NCBI RefSeq assembly: GCF_000307855.1
Contig: NZ_AJLR01000042.1
Location: 62,001 to 126,000 of the forward strand
DNA: 64,000 bases
Direction of reading: 5' to 3'
From: Schinkia azotoformans LMG 9581
GTDB taxonomy: Bacteria > Bacillota > Bacilli > Bacillales > Bacillaceae_J
The position numbers and the translations under genes are program-made. Positions 51,403 through 60,686 of the stretch are shown piece after piece. Within the stretch, counting starts at the first letter, position 1; every line of letters begins with the position of its first letter. The notes beneath the pieces are model-generated. The model was not told the origin of the DNA. It worked only from the letters and a program-made list of their open reading frames with translations, and did no database searches.

Positions 51403-54033
51403 TTAAAAAATTCTTTTCCATGCTTTAGAAAGCTCGCTGAAAATGATTGGGACTAGAGATAGCGTTAGTACGAATAACCAGTCCTTTAAAGAAAGGATGT
51501 GTAGGTCGAAGATATCGTTAAAGACCGGTACATTCACTAATAGGGCTTGAAGTGCAATACCTACGAAAATAGACACTAGTAAAAACTTATTTGTAAATAG
51601 TCCCACTTCACGAAGTGACTTTTTAGTACTCCGCAAATTCAAGGAATGGAATAATTGAGCAATACTTAGTGTTACAAATGCCATCGTTTGGGCATGAACG
51701 AGTGCATCCTTCGAAATGTTGCTAAAGTCGATTGAAAAAATCGATGGTGCGCCAGTGTAATAATTTAATCCTGTAACAAAAGCAAATAAGGTTAAGGAAC
51801 CGATTAATAATCCGTAAAGTAGGGTAAACATTCCGCTGCCATGGGCAAAAATACTTTCTTTAATGGAACGTGGCTGTTGATCCATAACATCTGGATCATC
51901 AGGATCCAGCCCTAGTGAAATGGCAGGCAATGTATCTGTAATTAGATTGATCCATAAAATATGAATAGCGGATAGGGGAGCCGGCCATCCAAGAAGAATA
52001 GCGATGAAAAGCGTTATAATTTCCCCTAAGTTACATGATAGGAGGAATAAAATCGATTTTTTAATGTTTTGATAAATATTTCGACCTTCTTCAACGGCAG
52101 CAACGATCGTTGCAAAGTTATCATCGGTTAATACAATATCCGCTGCACCTTTTGCGACGTCAGTACCGCCTTTCCCCATTGCAACGCCAACATCAGCTTG
52201 TTTTAATGAAGGAGCATCGTTTACCCCGTCCCCCGTCATTGCAACAATTCGCTCATTCGTTTTTAAAGCTTTCACAATTTTTACCTTATGCTCTGGTGAC
52301 ACCCGCGCAAAAACACGGATTTTGTTAACCTTCTCGCATAACTCTGATTCACTAAGTCGATCGATCTCGGATCCTGACATAGATTCGATCTCCTCGTTTG
52401 CAATTCCAAGATCTTTAGCAATTGCGAACGCTGTTTTTTGGTTATCCCCGGTAATCATGATCGTTTGGATACCGGCTTGTTTGCACTGTGCTATGGATGC
52501 TTTTACTTCTTCTCTTGGCGGGTCGATCATTCCGGTTAGGCCTAGAAAAATTAGTTCTTTTTCCAAATCCTCGCTTGTCATGCTGTTATCGAAGGTTGGA
52601 ATTTCCTTGTAGGCAATCGCAAGAACACGTAATGCTTCAGCAGACATTTCATTGGCAACATTCTTAATTTTATCTACTTCAAGGGTAGTCACTCGGATTT
52701 TGGGTAAAATGCTTTCTAATGCACCCTTCACCATTACAAAATAACGGCCACCATGGTGGTGAACGGTTGTCATCATTTTACGGTCGGAATCAAAAGCTAT
52801 TTCAAAAATTCGCTCATAATTTTTATCAAGAATTTGTTTTTCAAATCCAGCAACATGAGCCGCAGCAACAAGGGCGATTTCGGTCGGGTCGCCAGAATGT
52901 TCCTCCTCAGTAAAAACGGCATCATTACAAAGAGCCATTGCTTCAAAGAAGCGGGAGTATTCCCTTTGCTTTAGTAATGGTGAGTTCATGGAAAGATAAT
53001 TTCCGTTAACATAGACTTTTGTCACGGTCATTTTGTTTTGGGTTAGCGTCCCTGTTTTGTCAGAACAAATAACACTAACAGCACCAAGAGTTTCAACCGC
53101 CGGCAGTTTTCGAACAACAGCTTGTCGTTCGATCATTCTCTGTACGCCAAGAGCAAGTACAATCGTAACGATGGCAGGCAACCCTTCAGGAATGGCTGCA
53201 ACCGCCAGACTTACAGATATCAAAAACATATCAAGAACATCTCTGCCTTGAAAATAGCCGATTAGGAAGATGATGACTGACACAATGACGGCACCAATTC
53301 CGAGAATTTTCCCAAGCTCTGCTAATTTTTTTTGAAGCGGTGTTTGTTCTTTTTCTTGTTTCCCAAGCAAATTAGCGATTTTTCCGATTTCGGTCTGCAT
53401 TCCCGTGTTCACGACTATACCAATAGCCCGCCCGTAAGAGGATAGGGTGGACATAAACGCCATATTCCGTTGATCGGCAATCGGCAATTCCTCAGCTGCT
53501 ACCCAATCAGCATTTTTATCAATAGGAACGGACTCCCCGGTTAATGAAGATTCTTCAACCTGAAAATTGGCAGTTTCAATTAACCGTATATCAGCAGGAA
53601 TAAATCGTCCAGCATCAATAATTACGATATCACCTGGTACTACGTGCTCTGATGGAATTTCAACCGTCATTCCATCTCGTTTTACAATGGCTTTGGGGGT
53701 TGTCATTTTTTTTAGTTCCTCCAAAGCTTTTTCTGCTTTAGATTCCTGAATGACGCCAATAATCGTATTCAGCAGAATCACTAATACAATAATAATGGCA
53801 TCACTATACTCCCCAACAAACGCAGAAATAAGGGCGGCCCCAATTAAAATATAGATTAGTAAACTATTAATTTGCCTGAAAAACAACGTAAAAATCGATT
53901 CTTTTTTATGCTCGCTGAATTCATTAGCTCCAACCTGATCTAACCGTTTTTTTGCCTCTACATTCGTTAGACCTGTTTCCGTATTAGTTTCTAAATCAAT
54001 GGATACTCTTTCTGTATCTTTTGTGTACCACAT
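51403..54033 (-). CDS. Calcium-transporting P-type ATPase
   Basis: The 876-residue product is a P2A ATPase: phosphorylation site SDKTGTLTQNKMTVT, the membrane PEGL motif (AVAAIPEGLPAIVT) with a calcium ligand, LTGES in the actuator domain, and TGDGVNDAPSLKQADVGVAM in the hinge. Ten membrane segments are expected. It resembles YloB of B. subtilis and PacL. It would pump calcium out of the cell. A divergent region with repeats lies upstream. Confidence 0.92.
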   Translation of the reverse strand: MWYTKDTERVSIDLETNTETGLTNVEAKKRLDQVGANEFSEHKKESIFTLFFRQINSLLIYILIGAALISAFVGEYSDAIIIVLVILLNTIIGVIQESKAEKALEELKKMTTPKAIVKRDGMTVEIPSEHVVPGDIVIIDAGRFIPADIRLIETANFQVEESSLTGESVPIDKNADWVAAEELPIADQRNMAFMSTLSSYGRAIGIVVNTGMQTEIGKIANLLGKQEKEQTPLQKKLAELGKILGIGAVIVSVIIFLIGYFQGRDVLDMFLISVSLAVAAIPEGLPAIVTIVLALGVQRMIERQAVVRKLPAVETLGAVSVICSDKTGTLTQNKMTVTKVYVNGNYLSMNSPLLKQREYSRFFEAMALCNDAVFTEEEHSGDPTEIALVAAAHVAGFEKQILDKNYERIFEIAFDSDRKMMTTVHHHGGRYFVMVKGALESILPKIRVTTLEVDKIKNVANEMSAEALRVLAIAYKEIPTFDNSMTSEDLEKELIFLGLTGMIDPPREEVKASIAQCKQAGIQTIMITGDNQKTAFAIAKDLGIANEEIESMSGSEIDRLSESELCEKVNKIRVFARVSPEHKVKIVKALKTNERIVAMTGDGVNDAPSLKQADVGVAMGKGGTDVAKGAADIVLTDDNFATIVAAVEEGRNIYQNIKKSILFLLSCNLGEIITLFIAILLGWPAPLSAIHILWINLITDTLPAISLGLDPDDPDVMDQQPRSIKESIFAHGSGMFTLLYGLLIGSLTLFAFVTGLNYYTGAPSIFSIDFSNISKDALVHAQTMAFVTLSIAQLFHSLNLRSTKKSLREVGLFTNKFLLVSIFVGIALQALLVNVPVFNDIFDLHILSLKDWLFVLTLSLVPIIFSELSKAWKRIF

Positions 54034-54240
54034 ACTTCACACTCTCCCCTAGATAGAAAATGGATTATCTATCCCAATTTAATTAAACCACATATAGGTA
54101 AATATTTCTAAAACGAAAAATGAAAGTTTATATATAAATTAGTCAGTGATATCCCCTTATATTACCATTTAAAAGTTTGCTATTTTTACCGATAGTAAGG
54201 ATGAGCAGCAATTTCCCTAGCAAATGTTGTTGTTCATGAT

Positions 54241-54413
54241 AACTTTATTCAGCTGAATAAAGTTATAGCCTTCGGCGAGCCTTGCGATTTTTAAAGGTAG
54301 TTTTTCGAGCTAAGATCAAAGACTAAGAACGCCACATCCTGTGGCAACGTCTTTGTGACCCACATCCTGTGGGCCTAAAAATCTGGGCGCAAATATGCCA
54401 AGGCATATTTGAT
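54241..54413. repeat. Structured repeat, copy 1
   Basis: It starts with a perfect 24-base palindrome (AACTTTATTCAG and its complement), then shares with copy 2 the words CTGAATAAAGTTA, GATTTTTAAAGGTAG and TTTTTCGAGC, and the 22-base end palindrome CAAATATGCC-AA-GGCATATTTG followed by AT. Two CCACATCCTGTGG-like hairpins lie inside. The terminal palindrome in copy 2 keeps pairing with a compensating change, so a folded RNA or single-strand DNA structure is under selection. Confidence 0.6.
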
Positions 54414-54530
54414 TGTATTCCTCTATTTCGTCCATCTAATTTAGGTGGACTTTTTTTATTTTTAACAACCTTAGTTCATGCTACTTGAATAGTTTTCCCA
54501 GACCTATTAAAGTAAAATGGAATGATTAAC

Positions 54531-54720
54531 TTCATTCAGCAGAAGTCTTCCACTTCCATAAGTGGTGAGATGAATGCAAAATAGTGTTTTAATCCAGTGG
54601 GGGTGCAAACCCCTGCTGAATAAAGTTAAAGCCTCCGGCGGATGCCTCGGATTTTTAAAGGTAGTTTTTCGAGCAAGCTCGAAAAAAATCCGGGCGCAAA
54701 TACGCCAAGGCGCATTTGAT
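54531..54720. repeat. Structured repeat, copy 2, joined to selB
   Basis: TTCAT..CCACTT-CCAT-AAGTGG..ATGAA (54531-54574) forms a small hairpin of the kind I recall at the 3' ends of IS200/IS605-type elements. A CAG-GGGG..CCCC-CTG hairpin follows, then the shared repeat core from 54616 and the end palindrome CAAATACGCC-AA-GGCGCATTTG ending in TTGAT. The end lies 17 bases before the selB start. I infer a non-autonomous remnant of an IS200/IS605-like element. Confidence 0.5.
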
Positions 54721-54736
54721 AAAGTGGGTGAATATT

Positions 54737-56626
54737 TTGGCAGTTCGAAATTATACGATTGGGATGGCCGGGCACATTGATCACGGCAAGACATCTCTTA
54801 CGAAGGCATTAACGAATGTTGATACAGATCGACTTAAGGAAGAAAAAGAAAGAAATATTTCAATAGAATTAGGCTATGCACCATTAAAGATTGATGATGA
54901 GCTTCATGTCTCTATTATCGACGTGCCTGGTCATGAACGTTTTATTAGACAAATGATTGCCGGTGTTGCTGGAATTGATTTAGTCATCTTGGTTATTGCT
55001 GCAGATGAAGGTGTTATGCCGCAAACGAAAGAGCATCTTGAAATCCTGTCCTTTTTAGGTATCGAAAAAGGGATTATCGCAATTAGTAAAATTGACCGTG
55101 TTGATGCAGAATTATTAGAACTTGCCGAAGAGGACATAAGGGATAACCTCAAAGGGACGGTGTTTGAATCAGCTCCTTTTGTATTAGTGGACAGTCTTTC
55201 AAAGAAAGGTCTGGAGGAACTAAAACAGCAAATTAAGAAGGAATTAGAACATAAGGAAATGCGTGATGCAAGGGGACCGTTCCGCTTGCCGATTGACCAA
55301 GTGTTTTCAGTTCAAGGCCAAGGAACGGTGGTACGGGGTACGGTGTATGAGGGAATTGTCGAAAAAGGCAGTTCACTGCAGGTTTTACCACAGGGCATTC
55401 CGGTAAAAGTTCGACAAATTCAGGTGCATCATGAGCAAACAGAAGTGGCTAAGGCTGGACAAAGGGCGGCCTTAAATTTAGGTGGCATTTCCAAACAAGA
55501 AATTACCCGTGGAGACGTTTTAGTATCATCTGAGCATTTTCTCGTTACAGATACGCTTGATATTACAACAAAATTTGTGGGTGACTTGGCATCGCCGGTC
55601 AAGCAGCGTGCACCGATTAAGCTACATACAGGAACAACCGAAGTAATGGGAACAATCGTGTTCTTTGATAGAAATGAAGTTGTTGAAGAGGATGATGAAG
55701 TAGTTTGTCAGCTTCGTTTAGACTACCCAATTGTTTGTAAACGTGGGGACCGCTTTATTTTAAGGAGACCGACACCTGTCGAAACGATTGGTGGTGGCTG
55801 GATTATCGACCCGAAAGGCAGTAAATATCGCTTTGGTGAAGATACAATAAAAATGCTCATGCAGAAAAAAGAGGGCACACCAAATGAACGGATTCTTTCT
55901 ATATTAAAAGAGAAGGCGCTGATGACCTTTGAAGCTTTACTGAAATTTTCATCGATGGATAAGGACGATTTAACAGCTATTTTGAATGAAGAGAAAGGAA
56001 ATACAGTTTTTGAACTAGCAAGCGGCGAGTATGCCCTCCACTCTGATTTTGAATATATTAAAAACAGGATAGAGGAAAAATTAAGAGAATATCATGAGGA
56101 ATTTTCTCTTCGTGCTGGCTTCAATAAAGCTGAAATTGTTCATTCTTTCTTGAATCTTTATCCGAAACGTCTAGTTGAATTTGTTATTGAAAAATTGATA
56201 GAAGAAGGCTTCTTAAAGAGACAAGAGCAATATATTCAGCTTGCAACTTTCTCACCGCATTATCCAGAAAAATGGAGCAAACGTATGGAAGCAGTAGTCA
56301 TAGCTATTCAAAAAGACGAAATTGAAGTGCAGCCATTTGAGCAATATATGAAGAGTGAAAAAATACCGGAACAGTACAAGGATGATTTCAAATATTACTT
56401 AATCCAAGCAAGAAAAGCTGTTGCCTTGGATGAAAATCATCTTCTATCAATAGAAACAATTAACAAAGCAGCAGATTTATTAAAGTCAAAAACCGGTGAA
56501 GAATTCGCAGTTAAGGATGCAAAAGATGTTCTAGGACTATCCAGAAAATATTTGATTCCATTACTAGAGTTATTTGATGCATTAAATCTTACAAAAAGAG
56601 TAGAGGATAAACGGAAGTGGGTGTAA
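54737..56626 (+). CDS. selB: Selenocysteine-specific elongation factor SelB
   Basis: The 629-residue product has an EF-Tu-like GTPase: GHIDHGKTSL (G1), DVPGHERFIRQM (G3) and ISKIDRVD (G4, Ser replacing Asn as in many SelB proteins). Beta-barrel domains follow, then a C-terminal set of winged helices (after about residue 370) that bind the SECIS hairpin in the message. TTG 54737, giving AVRNYTIGMAGHIDHG, fits the family start and has GGGTG before it; upstream frames run into the repeat. SelB carries Sec-tRNA to UGA codons. It is followed by the glycosyltransferase gene after only six bases. Confidence 0.93.
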   Translation: MAVRNYTIGMAGHIDHGKTSLTKALTNVDTDRLKEEKERNISIELGYAPLKIDDELHVSIIDVPGHERFIRQMIAGVAGIDLVILVIAADEGVMPQTKEHLEILSFLGIEKGIIAISKIDRVDAELLELAEEDIRDNLKGTVFESAPFVLVDSLSKKGLEELKQQIKKELEHKEMRDARGPFRLPIDQVFSVQGQGTVVRGTVYEGIVEKGSSLQVLPQGIPVKVRQIQVHHEQTEVAKAGQRAALNLGGISKQEITRGDVLVSSEHFLVTDTLDITTKFVGDLASPVKQRAPIKLHTGTTEVMGTIVFFDRNEVVEEDDEVVCQLRLDYPIVCKRGDRFILRRPTPVETIGGGWIIDPKGSKYRFGEDTIKMLMQKKEGTPNERILSILKEKALMTFEALLKFSSMDKDDLTAILNEEKGNTVFELASGEYALHSDFEYIKNRIEEKLREYHEEFSLRAGFNKAEIVHSFLNLYPKRLVEFVIEKLIEEGFLKRQEQYIQLATFSPHYPEKWSKRMEAVVIAIQKDEIEVQPFEQYMKSEKIPEQYKDDFKYYLIQARKAVALDENHLLSIETINKAADLLKSKTGEEFAVKDAKDVLGLSRKYLIPLLELFDALNLTKRVEDKRKWV

Positions 56627-56632
56627 TGTAGT

Positions 56633-57661
56633 TTGTCACCAATGAAGATCTTACTTCTCACACCTTTTTTATACAGCAATAGAGGCAATTCAACAACCGC
56701 AAAACGAATTGCCTCTGGTTTGGAGCAAAATGGAGTAGATGTTACTGTTTTTGCCTATGAAGAAGACGCGTGGAACGATGAAATCGATAGACAAGCTAAA
56801 AACTGTGACCTTATCCATATCATCCACTTTTACCGTTTTTCAAAATGGGCAAAAAAGACAAAATTTCAGTTGAATAAACCATACATTATGACGAACGGCG
56901 GAACGGATGTAAATCTTGATTTGTATAACTTAGGTAATCGGGCAGAAATGTTGGATATTTTGCAAAATGCCAGTGCAATTACCGTTTTTACTGATGATGC
57001 AAAGGCAAAGCTTTGTCATGCATATAGTGGTATGGGGCTACGAATAGAGGTTATTATGCAGAGTGTATGGTTTCCGATTTCTGAGGAAAATGCAGACGAT
57101 TTGAAATTGGGAATAGGAGAGCCTGCGATTTTACTTCCATCTGGATTAAGGGCGGTAAAGGATGTTTTCTTTTTAATGGAAGAAATTGTTGGTCTGCAAA
57201 AGAAGTATCCTAATTTACAGTTTTTGATCGCCGGTATGGTTTTAGATGAAAATATATATGAAACGTTAAACCAATATATCGAAAAATATAGCTGGATTCA
57301 CTTTTTGGAAAATGTTCCGATTGAAAACATGGTATCATTGTATAAATGGGCACATATAGTTTTAAATACGTCTATTTCAGAGGGCCAATCTTCGGCTATT
57401 TTAGAGGCAATGGAAATGGGTTGTGTTGTTTTGGCGCGAAATAATCCCGGCAATGCCAGCATCATCGAAGATGGAGTAAATGGCTATCTATTTAATGACG
57501 GAAAAGAATTTTTAAATAAGATTAATGTAGTTTTAACTGAGCAGGAAAAAGCCCAAAGGATTATTCAAAATGCTAAAAACTTTGTGCAAACCAATCATTA
57601 TTTTGAAGATGAAATAAAGGCATTTATCAAGCTTTATCAAGATTGTTTACAAAAACCTTGA
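56633..57661 (+). CDS. GT-B glycosyltransferase, possible selenosugar synthase
   Basis: The 342-residue product (339 if ATG 56642 is used) is a GT4-type enzyme. Visible motifs are GNSTTAKRIASGL near the N-terminus, MTNGGTDVNLDL, LPSGLRAVKDVFF and the donor-site SISEGQSSAILEAMEMG with ARNNPGNASI. This pattern resembles human GLT1D1 and, from memory, SenB, which joins selenophosphate to a UDP-sugar. It sits between selB and the selenium LysR gene, six bases after selB, so a role in selenium chemistry is suggested by context. A wall or antibiotic glycosyltransferase remains possible; no signal peptide is seen. Confidence 0.6.
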   Translation: MSPMKILLLTPFLYSNRGNSTTAKRIASGLEQNGVDVTVFAYEEDAWNDEIDRQAKNCDLIHIIHFYRFSKWAKKTKFQLNKPYIMTNGGTDVNLDLYNLGNRAEMLDILQNASAITVFTDDAKAKLCHAYSGMGLRIEVIMQSVWFPISEENADDLKLGIGEPAILLPSGLRAVKDVFFLMEEIVGLQKKYPNLQFLIAGMVLDENIYETLNQYIEKYSWIHFLENVPIENMVSLYKWAHIVLNTSISEGQSSAILEAMEMGCVVLARNNPGNASIIEDGVNGYLFNDGKEFLNKINVVLTEQEKAQRIIQNAKNFVQTNHYFEDEIKAFIKLYQDCLQKP

Positions 57662-57679
57662 AACTAGTGGTGAAAAACA

Positions 57680-58570
57680 ATGAATTTAAACCATCTAAAA
57701 GCGTTTGAAAAGTTGATACAAGTAAAAAGCTTTCAAGAGGCGGCAAGGCAATTATCGGTATCACAGCCGGCTATAACGCTCCGAATTCAAGCCTTAGAGG
57801 AGCATTTTAAAACAAAGCTAGTAAAGCGCACAGGAGAGGGTGTGCAGTTAACCTCACAAGGTGAAGTGATCTATAAAAGGGTTAAAGAGATTCTAAAACT
57901 ATGGGAAGACTTGGAGGTCCAATTTTTAGGAGGAGAGCCAGTAGGGAAACTTGTCATTGGGGCCAGTACAATTCCTTCTGAATATATTCTTCCAAAAATC
58001 ATTAAGAATTTTAAATCAACCTACCCAGATGTAGATTTTAGTATGAGAATATCAGGGAGCAAGGATGTCGTTGATTGGTTGAAAAATCGCTTAGTTGATA
58101 TTGCCATTACCGGTGAACCGATGACAACCCCTTTGCTTTATTCAAGACCAATTGTTAGTGAGAAATTAAGTATCATTGCCCCTTTGGAATTTATTGAAGA
58201 AGATATAAAGCAGTTTCGGGATTTATTTGATGTAGAATGGATTTTACGTGAAAAAAATTCTGATACAAGATCCTCGCTTGAGAAAACGATTGGAACACTA
58301 GGCTTTTCAACAGAGTTAATGAAAATCGTAGGTGAGTTGGGTAGTACAGAGGCTGTCATAGCGGCGGTAGAAGCCGGTCTTGGAATTACCGTTGTATCTT
58401 CTTATGCAGCAGAACGGGCCGCCCAATCTGGCCGTGTAAAAATTATTAATTTGAAGGATTTTCAAGTCACAAGGAACTTTTATTTTTCTTGTCTTGAGGA
58501 AAATAAAAATCTTCCGGTCATTTCCGCGTTTTTGGGTTTTATAGAAGATTCCTATAAAGACCATAATTAA
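57680..58570 (+). CDS. Selenium-associated LysR-family regulator
   Basis: The 296-residue product has an N-terminal LysR helix-turn-helix (FQEAARQLSVSQPAITLRIQ, about residues 19-38), a linker helix and a two-lobed sensor domain (GKLVIGASTIPSEYILPKII onward). This type is described as the selenium metabolism-associated LysR regulator because it neighbours sel genes. It follows the glycosyltransferase gene by 18 bases, probably in one operon with selB, and converges with selD. A metabolite linked to selenophosphate or cysteine might be the effector. Confidence 0.75.
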   Translation: MNLNHLKAFEKLIQVKSFQEAARQLSVSQPAITLRIQALEEHFKTKLVKRTGEGVQLTSQGEVIYKRVKEILKLWEDLEVQFLGGEPVGKLVIGASTIPSEYILPKIIKNFKSTYPDVDFSMRISGSKDVVDWLKNRLVDIAITGEPMTTPLLYSRPIVSEKLSIIAPLEFIEEDIKQFRDLFDVEWILREKNSDTRSSLEKTIGTLGFSTELMKIVGELGSTEAVIAAVEAGLGITVVSSYAAERAAQSGRVKIINLKDFQVTRNFYFSCLEENKNLPVISAFLGFIEDSYKDHN

Positions 58571-58571
58571 T

Positions 58572-58629
58572 GAAGGCTGACATAGGTAATTTCGTTTTCA
58601 AACGACTTTACTGGTCAGCCTTATTTTTA
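58572..58629. terminator. Bidirectional terminator between LysR and selD
   Basis: AAGGCTGAC pairs with GTCAGCCTT over a 32-base loop with T runs on the plus side; it separates the two convergent genes. Confidence 0.65.
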
Positions 58630-59673
58630 TTTAATGTATAAAGATTTCTTATTTAATTCATTCACTTCACCGATAATTTGGGCAGCCGTTATATTTTGTT
58701 CGTGAAGCTTTTGCACATAAGCCTTGGCTTCTTCTTTTGGCAGACTTACTAAAAGTCCTCCTGAGGTAATCGCATCACATAAAATGTATTGACTGCTTTC
58801 AGTGATTGATGACGCGAACTCCACATCATCCTTTAACCATGCAAAGTTGGATTTTGAACCGCCAGGAATGACGCCCTGTTCAGCTAGGTTGTATGTTCCG
58901 TCTAAAATAGGAACATCATCGTATGTAATCGTCATGCTGACGTTACTTCCTTTTGCCATTTCACAAGCATGACCTAATAGTCCAAACCCTGTTACATCGG
59001 TAACAGCATGGATTTGGAAACCTTCTAATGCTTCTGCTGCTTTTTTATTAAGCATGGCCATTGTTTCAATGACTTTTTCCTCTTGTTCTGGTGTTACAAC
59101 ACCACGCTTAATGCCTGTTGTAAGAATGCCAACTCCTATTGGTTTTGTAAGGACCAAGGCATCGCCAGGCTTTGCTCCTACATTACGGAAAAACTTTTCA
59201 GGATGGACATAGCCTGTTACAGCCATTCCGAATTTTGGTTCTTGATCATCAATCGAGTGTCCACCGACAATAATGGCGCCAGCTTCCTTCACCTTATCAG
59301 CCGCACCCTTTAAAATTTCAGCAAGCATATCTGCTCCGAGTTTTTTCACAGGGAAGCCTACGATATTTAGAACAGTTTTAGGCTCTCCGCCCATCGCATA
59401 AACATCACTTAAGGCGTTTGCAGCCGCAATCTGTCCAAACATATAAGGGTCATCCACGATAGGTGTAAAATAATCCACGGTCTGGATTAAGGCTAACTCA
59501 TCTGATACACGATAAATCCCCGCATCATCCGATGTATCTATACCAACTAATAAGTTTGGGTCATGTTCTCTCTCTGGTAAAAGCCGCAACACTTGCGACA
59601 ATTCGGCAGGGCCGATTTTGCAGCCTCAGCCGGCTTTTGTAGACATAGCCGTTAGGCGAATTTTCTCTTCCAC
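58627..59673 (-). CDS. selD: Selenophosphate synthase SelD, itself a selenoprotein
   Basis: The 348-residue product makes selenophosphate from selenide and ATP. It starts at GTG 59673, seven bases after GGAGGT, with MEEKIRLTAMSTKAG-U-GCKIGPAE; codon 16 is TGA at 59628-59626 and takes the place of the catalytic Cys/Sec. The body has LVGIDTSDDAGIY, DYFTPIVDDPYMFGQIAAAN and GGHSIDDQEPKFG. A TCGGC/GCCGA hairpin lies about 15 bases after UGA, in the usual SECIS range. A frame without the UGA would start at TTG 59601 and lose the catalytic loop. Confidence 0.93.
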
Positions 59674-59825
59674 AATATACACCTCCAACTTATAGTATAG
59701 TATATCCTTGACGATAATCTCTAACAAAAAGACTTTCAAGCTGAAATTACGGGCAGAAGATTTTACTGTTTGCTATAGTTTGTACTACAATATTGGGTAA
59801 AGTCTATGGTTTAGGAGGAATATTT

Positions 59826-60071
59826 ATGACTTATAAAATTACAATTGAGTTTTGCATGATGTGAAACTATGCTCCAAAAGCTGCGAGTTTCGCAGAAGGA
59901 TTAATTACCCATTTTCGCAACCAAATTACATCAGTAGAACTAATTCCGAGTTCTGGTGGGGTATTTGAAGTAACAGTAAATGGGGAAAAACGATATTCTA
60001 AGCAAGAAACAGGGAAATTTCCGAATGTTGATGAGTTTATTGCAGAAATGGAAGCAATTGAGGGGAAATAG
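59826..60071 (+). CDS. SelW/SelT/SelH-type selenoprotein
   Basis: The 81-residue frame reads TYKITIEFCMM-U-NYAPKAASFAEGL, with a C-x-x-U motif at codons 10-13 in place of the usual Cys-x-x-Cys/U redox motif, then a beta-strand core ending in an EFIAEMEAIEGK tail. TGA is at 59862-59864. AGGAGG lies before the ATG. GAAACT (59863-59868) pairs with AGTTTC (59886-59891) with an inner GCT/AGC pair, making a candidate SECIS. The Rdx family are small thioredoxin-like redox proteins. The gene lies opposite selD with a shared upstream region. Confidence 0.9.
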
Positions 60072-60078
60072 ATGCCAT

Positions 60079-60114
60079 AAAAGGTGCCAATTCATAGTGG
60101 ATTGGCACCTTTTG
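60079..60114. terminator. Bidirectional terminator
   Basis: AAAGGTGCCAAT and ATTGGCACCTTT form a perfect stem with A and T runs; it ends both the selenoprotein gene and hsp20. Confidence 0.85.
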
Positions 60115-60116
60115 AG

Positions 60117-60539
60117 TTATTCAATATCAATGTATTTTTTCTTTCTCCGACTCGTTTTCGGTATATGGACTTCAAGGATGCCATTTTTATAATAAGCTTT
60201 TGTATCTGCACTTATCTCATATGGAAGTGGAATGACACGTTCTAGTCTCCTGAATCTTCTTTCTTTTTTAAAATATTTTTTCTTGTCATCAATGGTTTCA
60301 AGTTCTTGATGATCATCTGCGATAATTTTTAAACCTTCATGGACGGCCTCAATTTTAATTTGATTTTGATTAAAACCAGGAAGTTCTGCTTCGACTACAA
60401 TTTTATTACCCATATCATATAGGTCGACCCGAAACTGTTGAGGGAAAAGAGAGGTAAATGGGTCCTCCCAAAAACGGTTAAACAGCTGATTTAAGTCTTT
60501 AATGACAGGCAAAAATTCATTATCTTCTTTCTTGTTCAT
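60117..60539 (-). CDS. Hsp20/alpha-crystallin small heat-shock protein
   Basis: The 140-residue product has the crystallin-domain motifs ELPGFNQNQIKIE and the late GILEVHIPK with the C-terminal Lys-rich tail. It acts as a holdase for unfolded proteins. AAAGGAG lies 10 bases before ATG 60539. No CIRCE or other heat-shock operator is seen upstream. Its place among the selenium genes appears incidental. Confidence 0.9.
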   Translation of the reverse strand: MNKKEDNEFLPVIKDLNQLFNRFWEDPFTSLFPQQFRVDLYDMGNKIVVEAELPGFNQNQIKIEAVHEGLKIIADDHQELETIDDKKKYFKKERRFRRLERVIPLPYEISADTKAYYKNGILEVHIPKTSRRKKKYIDIE

Positions 60540-60686
60540 TACAACAAATCTCCTTTACTTAATTTCTCAATATAAAGGTATTCATAGTAATGAAAAAATG
60601 ATTAGGCTCCGAGATATTGAGGATTATGGTAATACTGGCAAAAATGATATAATATGACATGAATTTCTGGAGTGGAGGCGCTAAAA

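Larger units (their letters stand above)
54034..54736. other. Repeat-bearing region before selB
   Basis: About 700 bases without a gene. It contains two related elements (54241-54413 and 54531-54720), described separately, and T-rich DNA. The region separates the divergent calcium pump from selB and must hold the selB promoter. Confidence 0.6.

Noticed and set aside
54507..54794. A 95-codon minus-strand frame before selB
   Set aside because: It runs through the repeat and the selB start, with no ribosome site or recognisable product.
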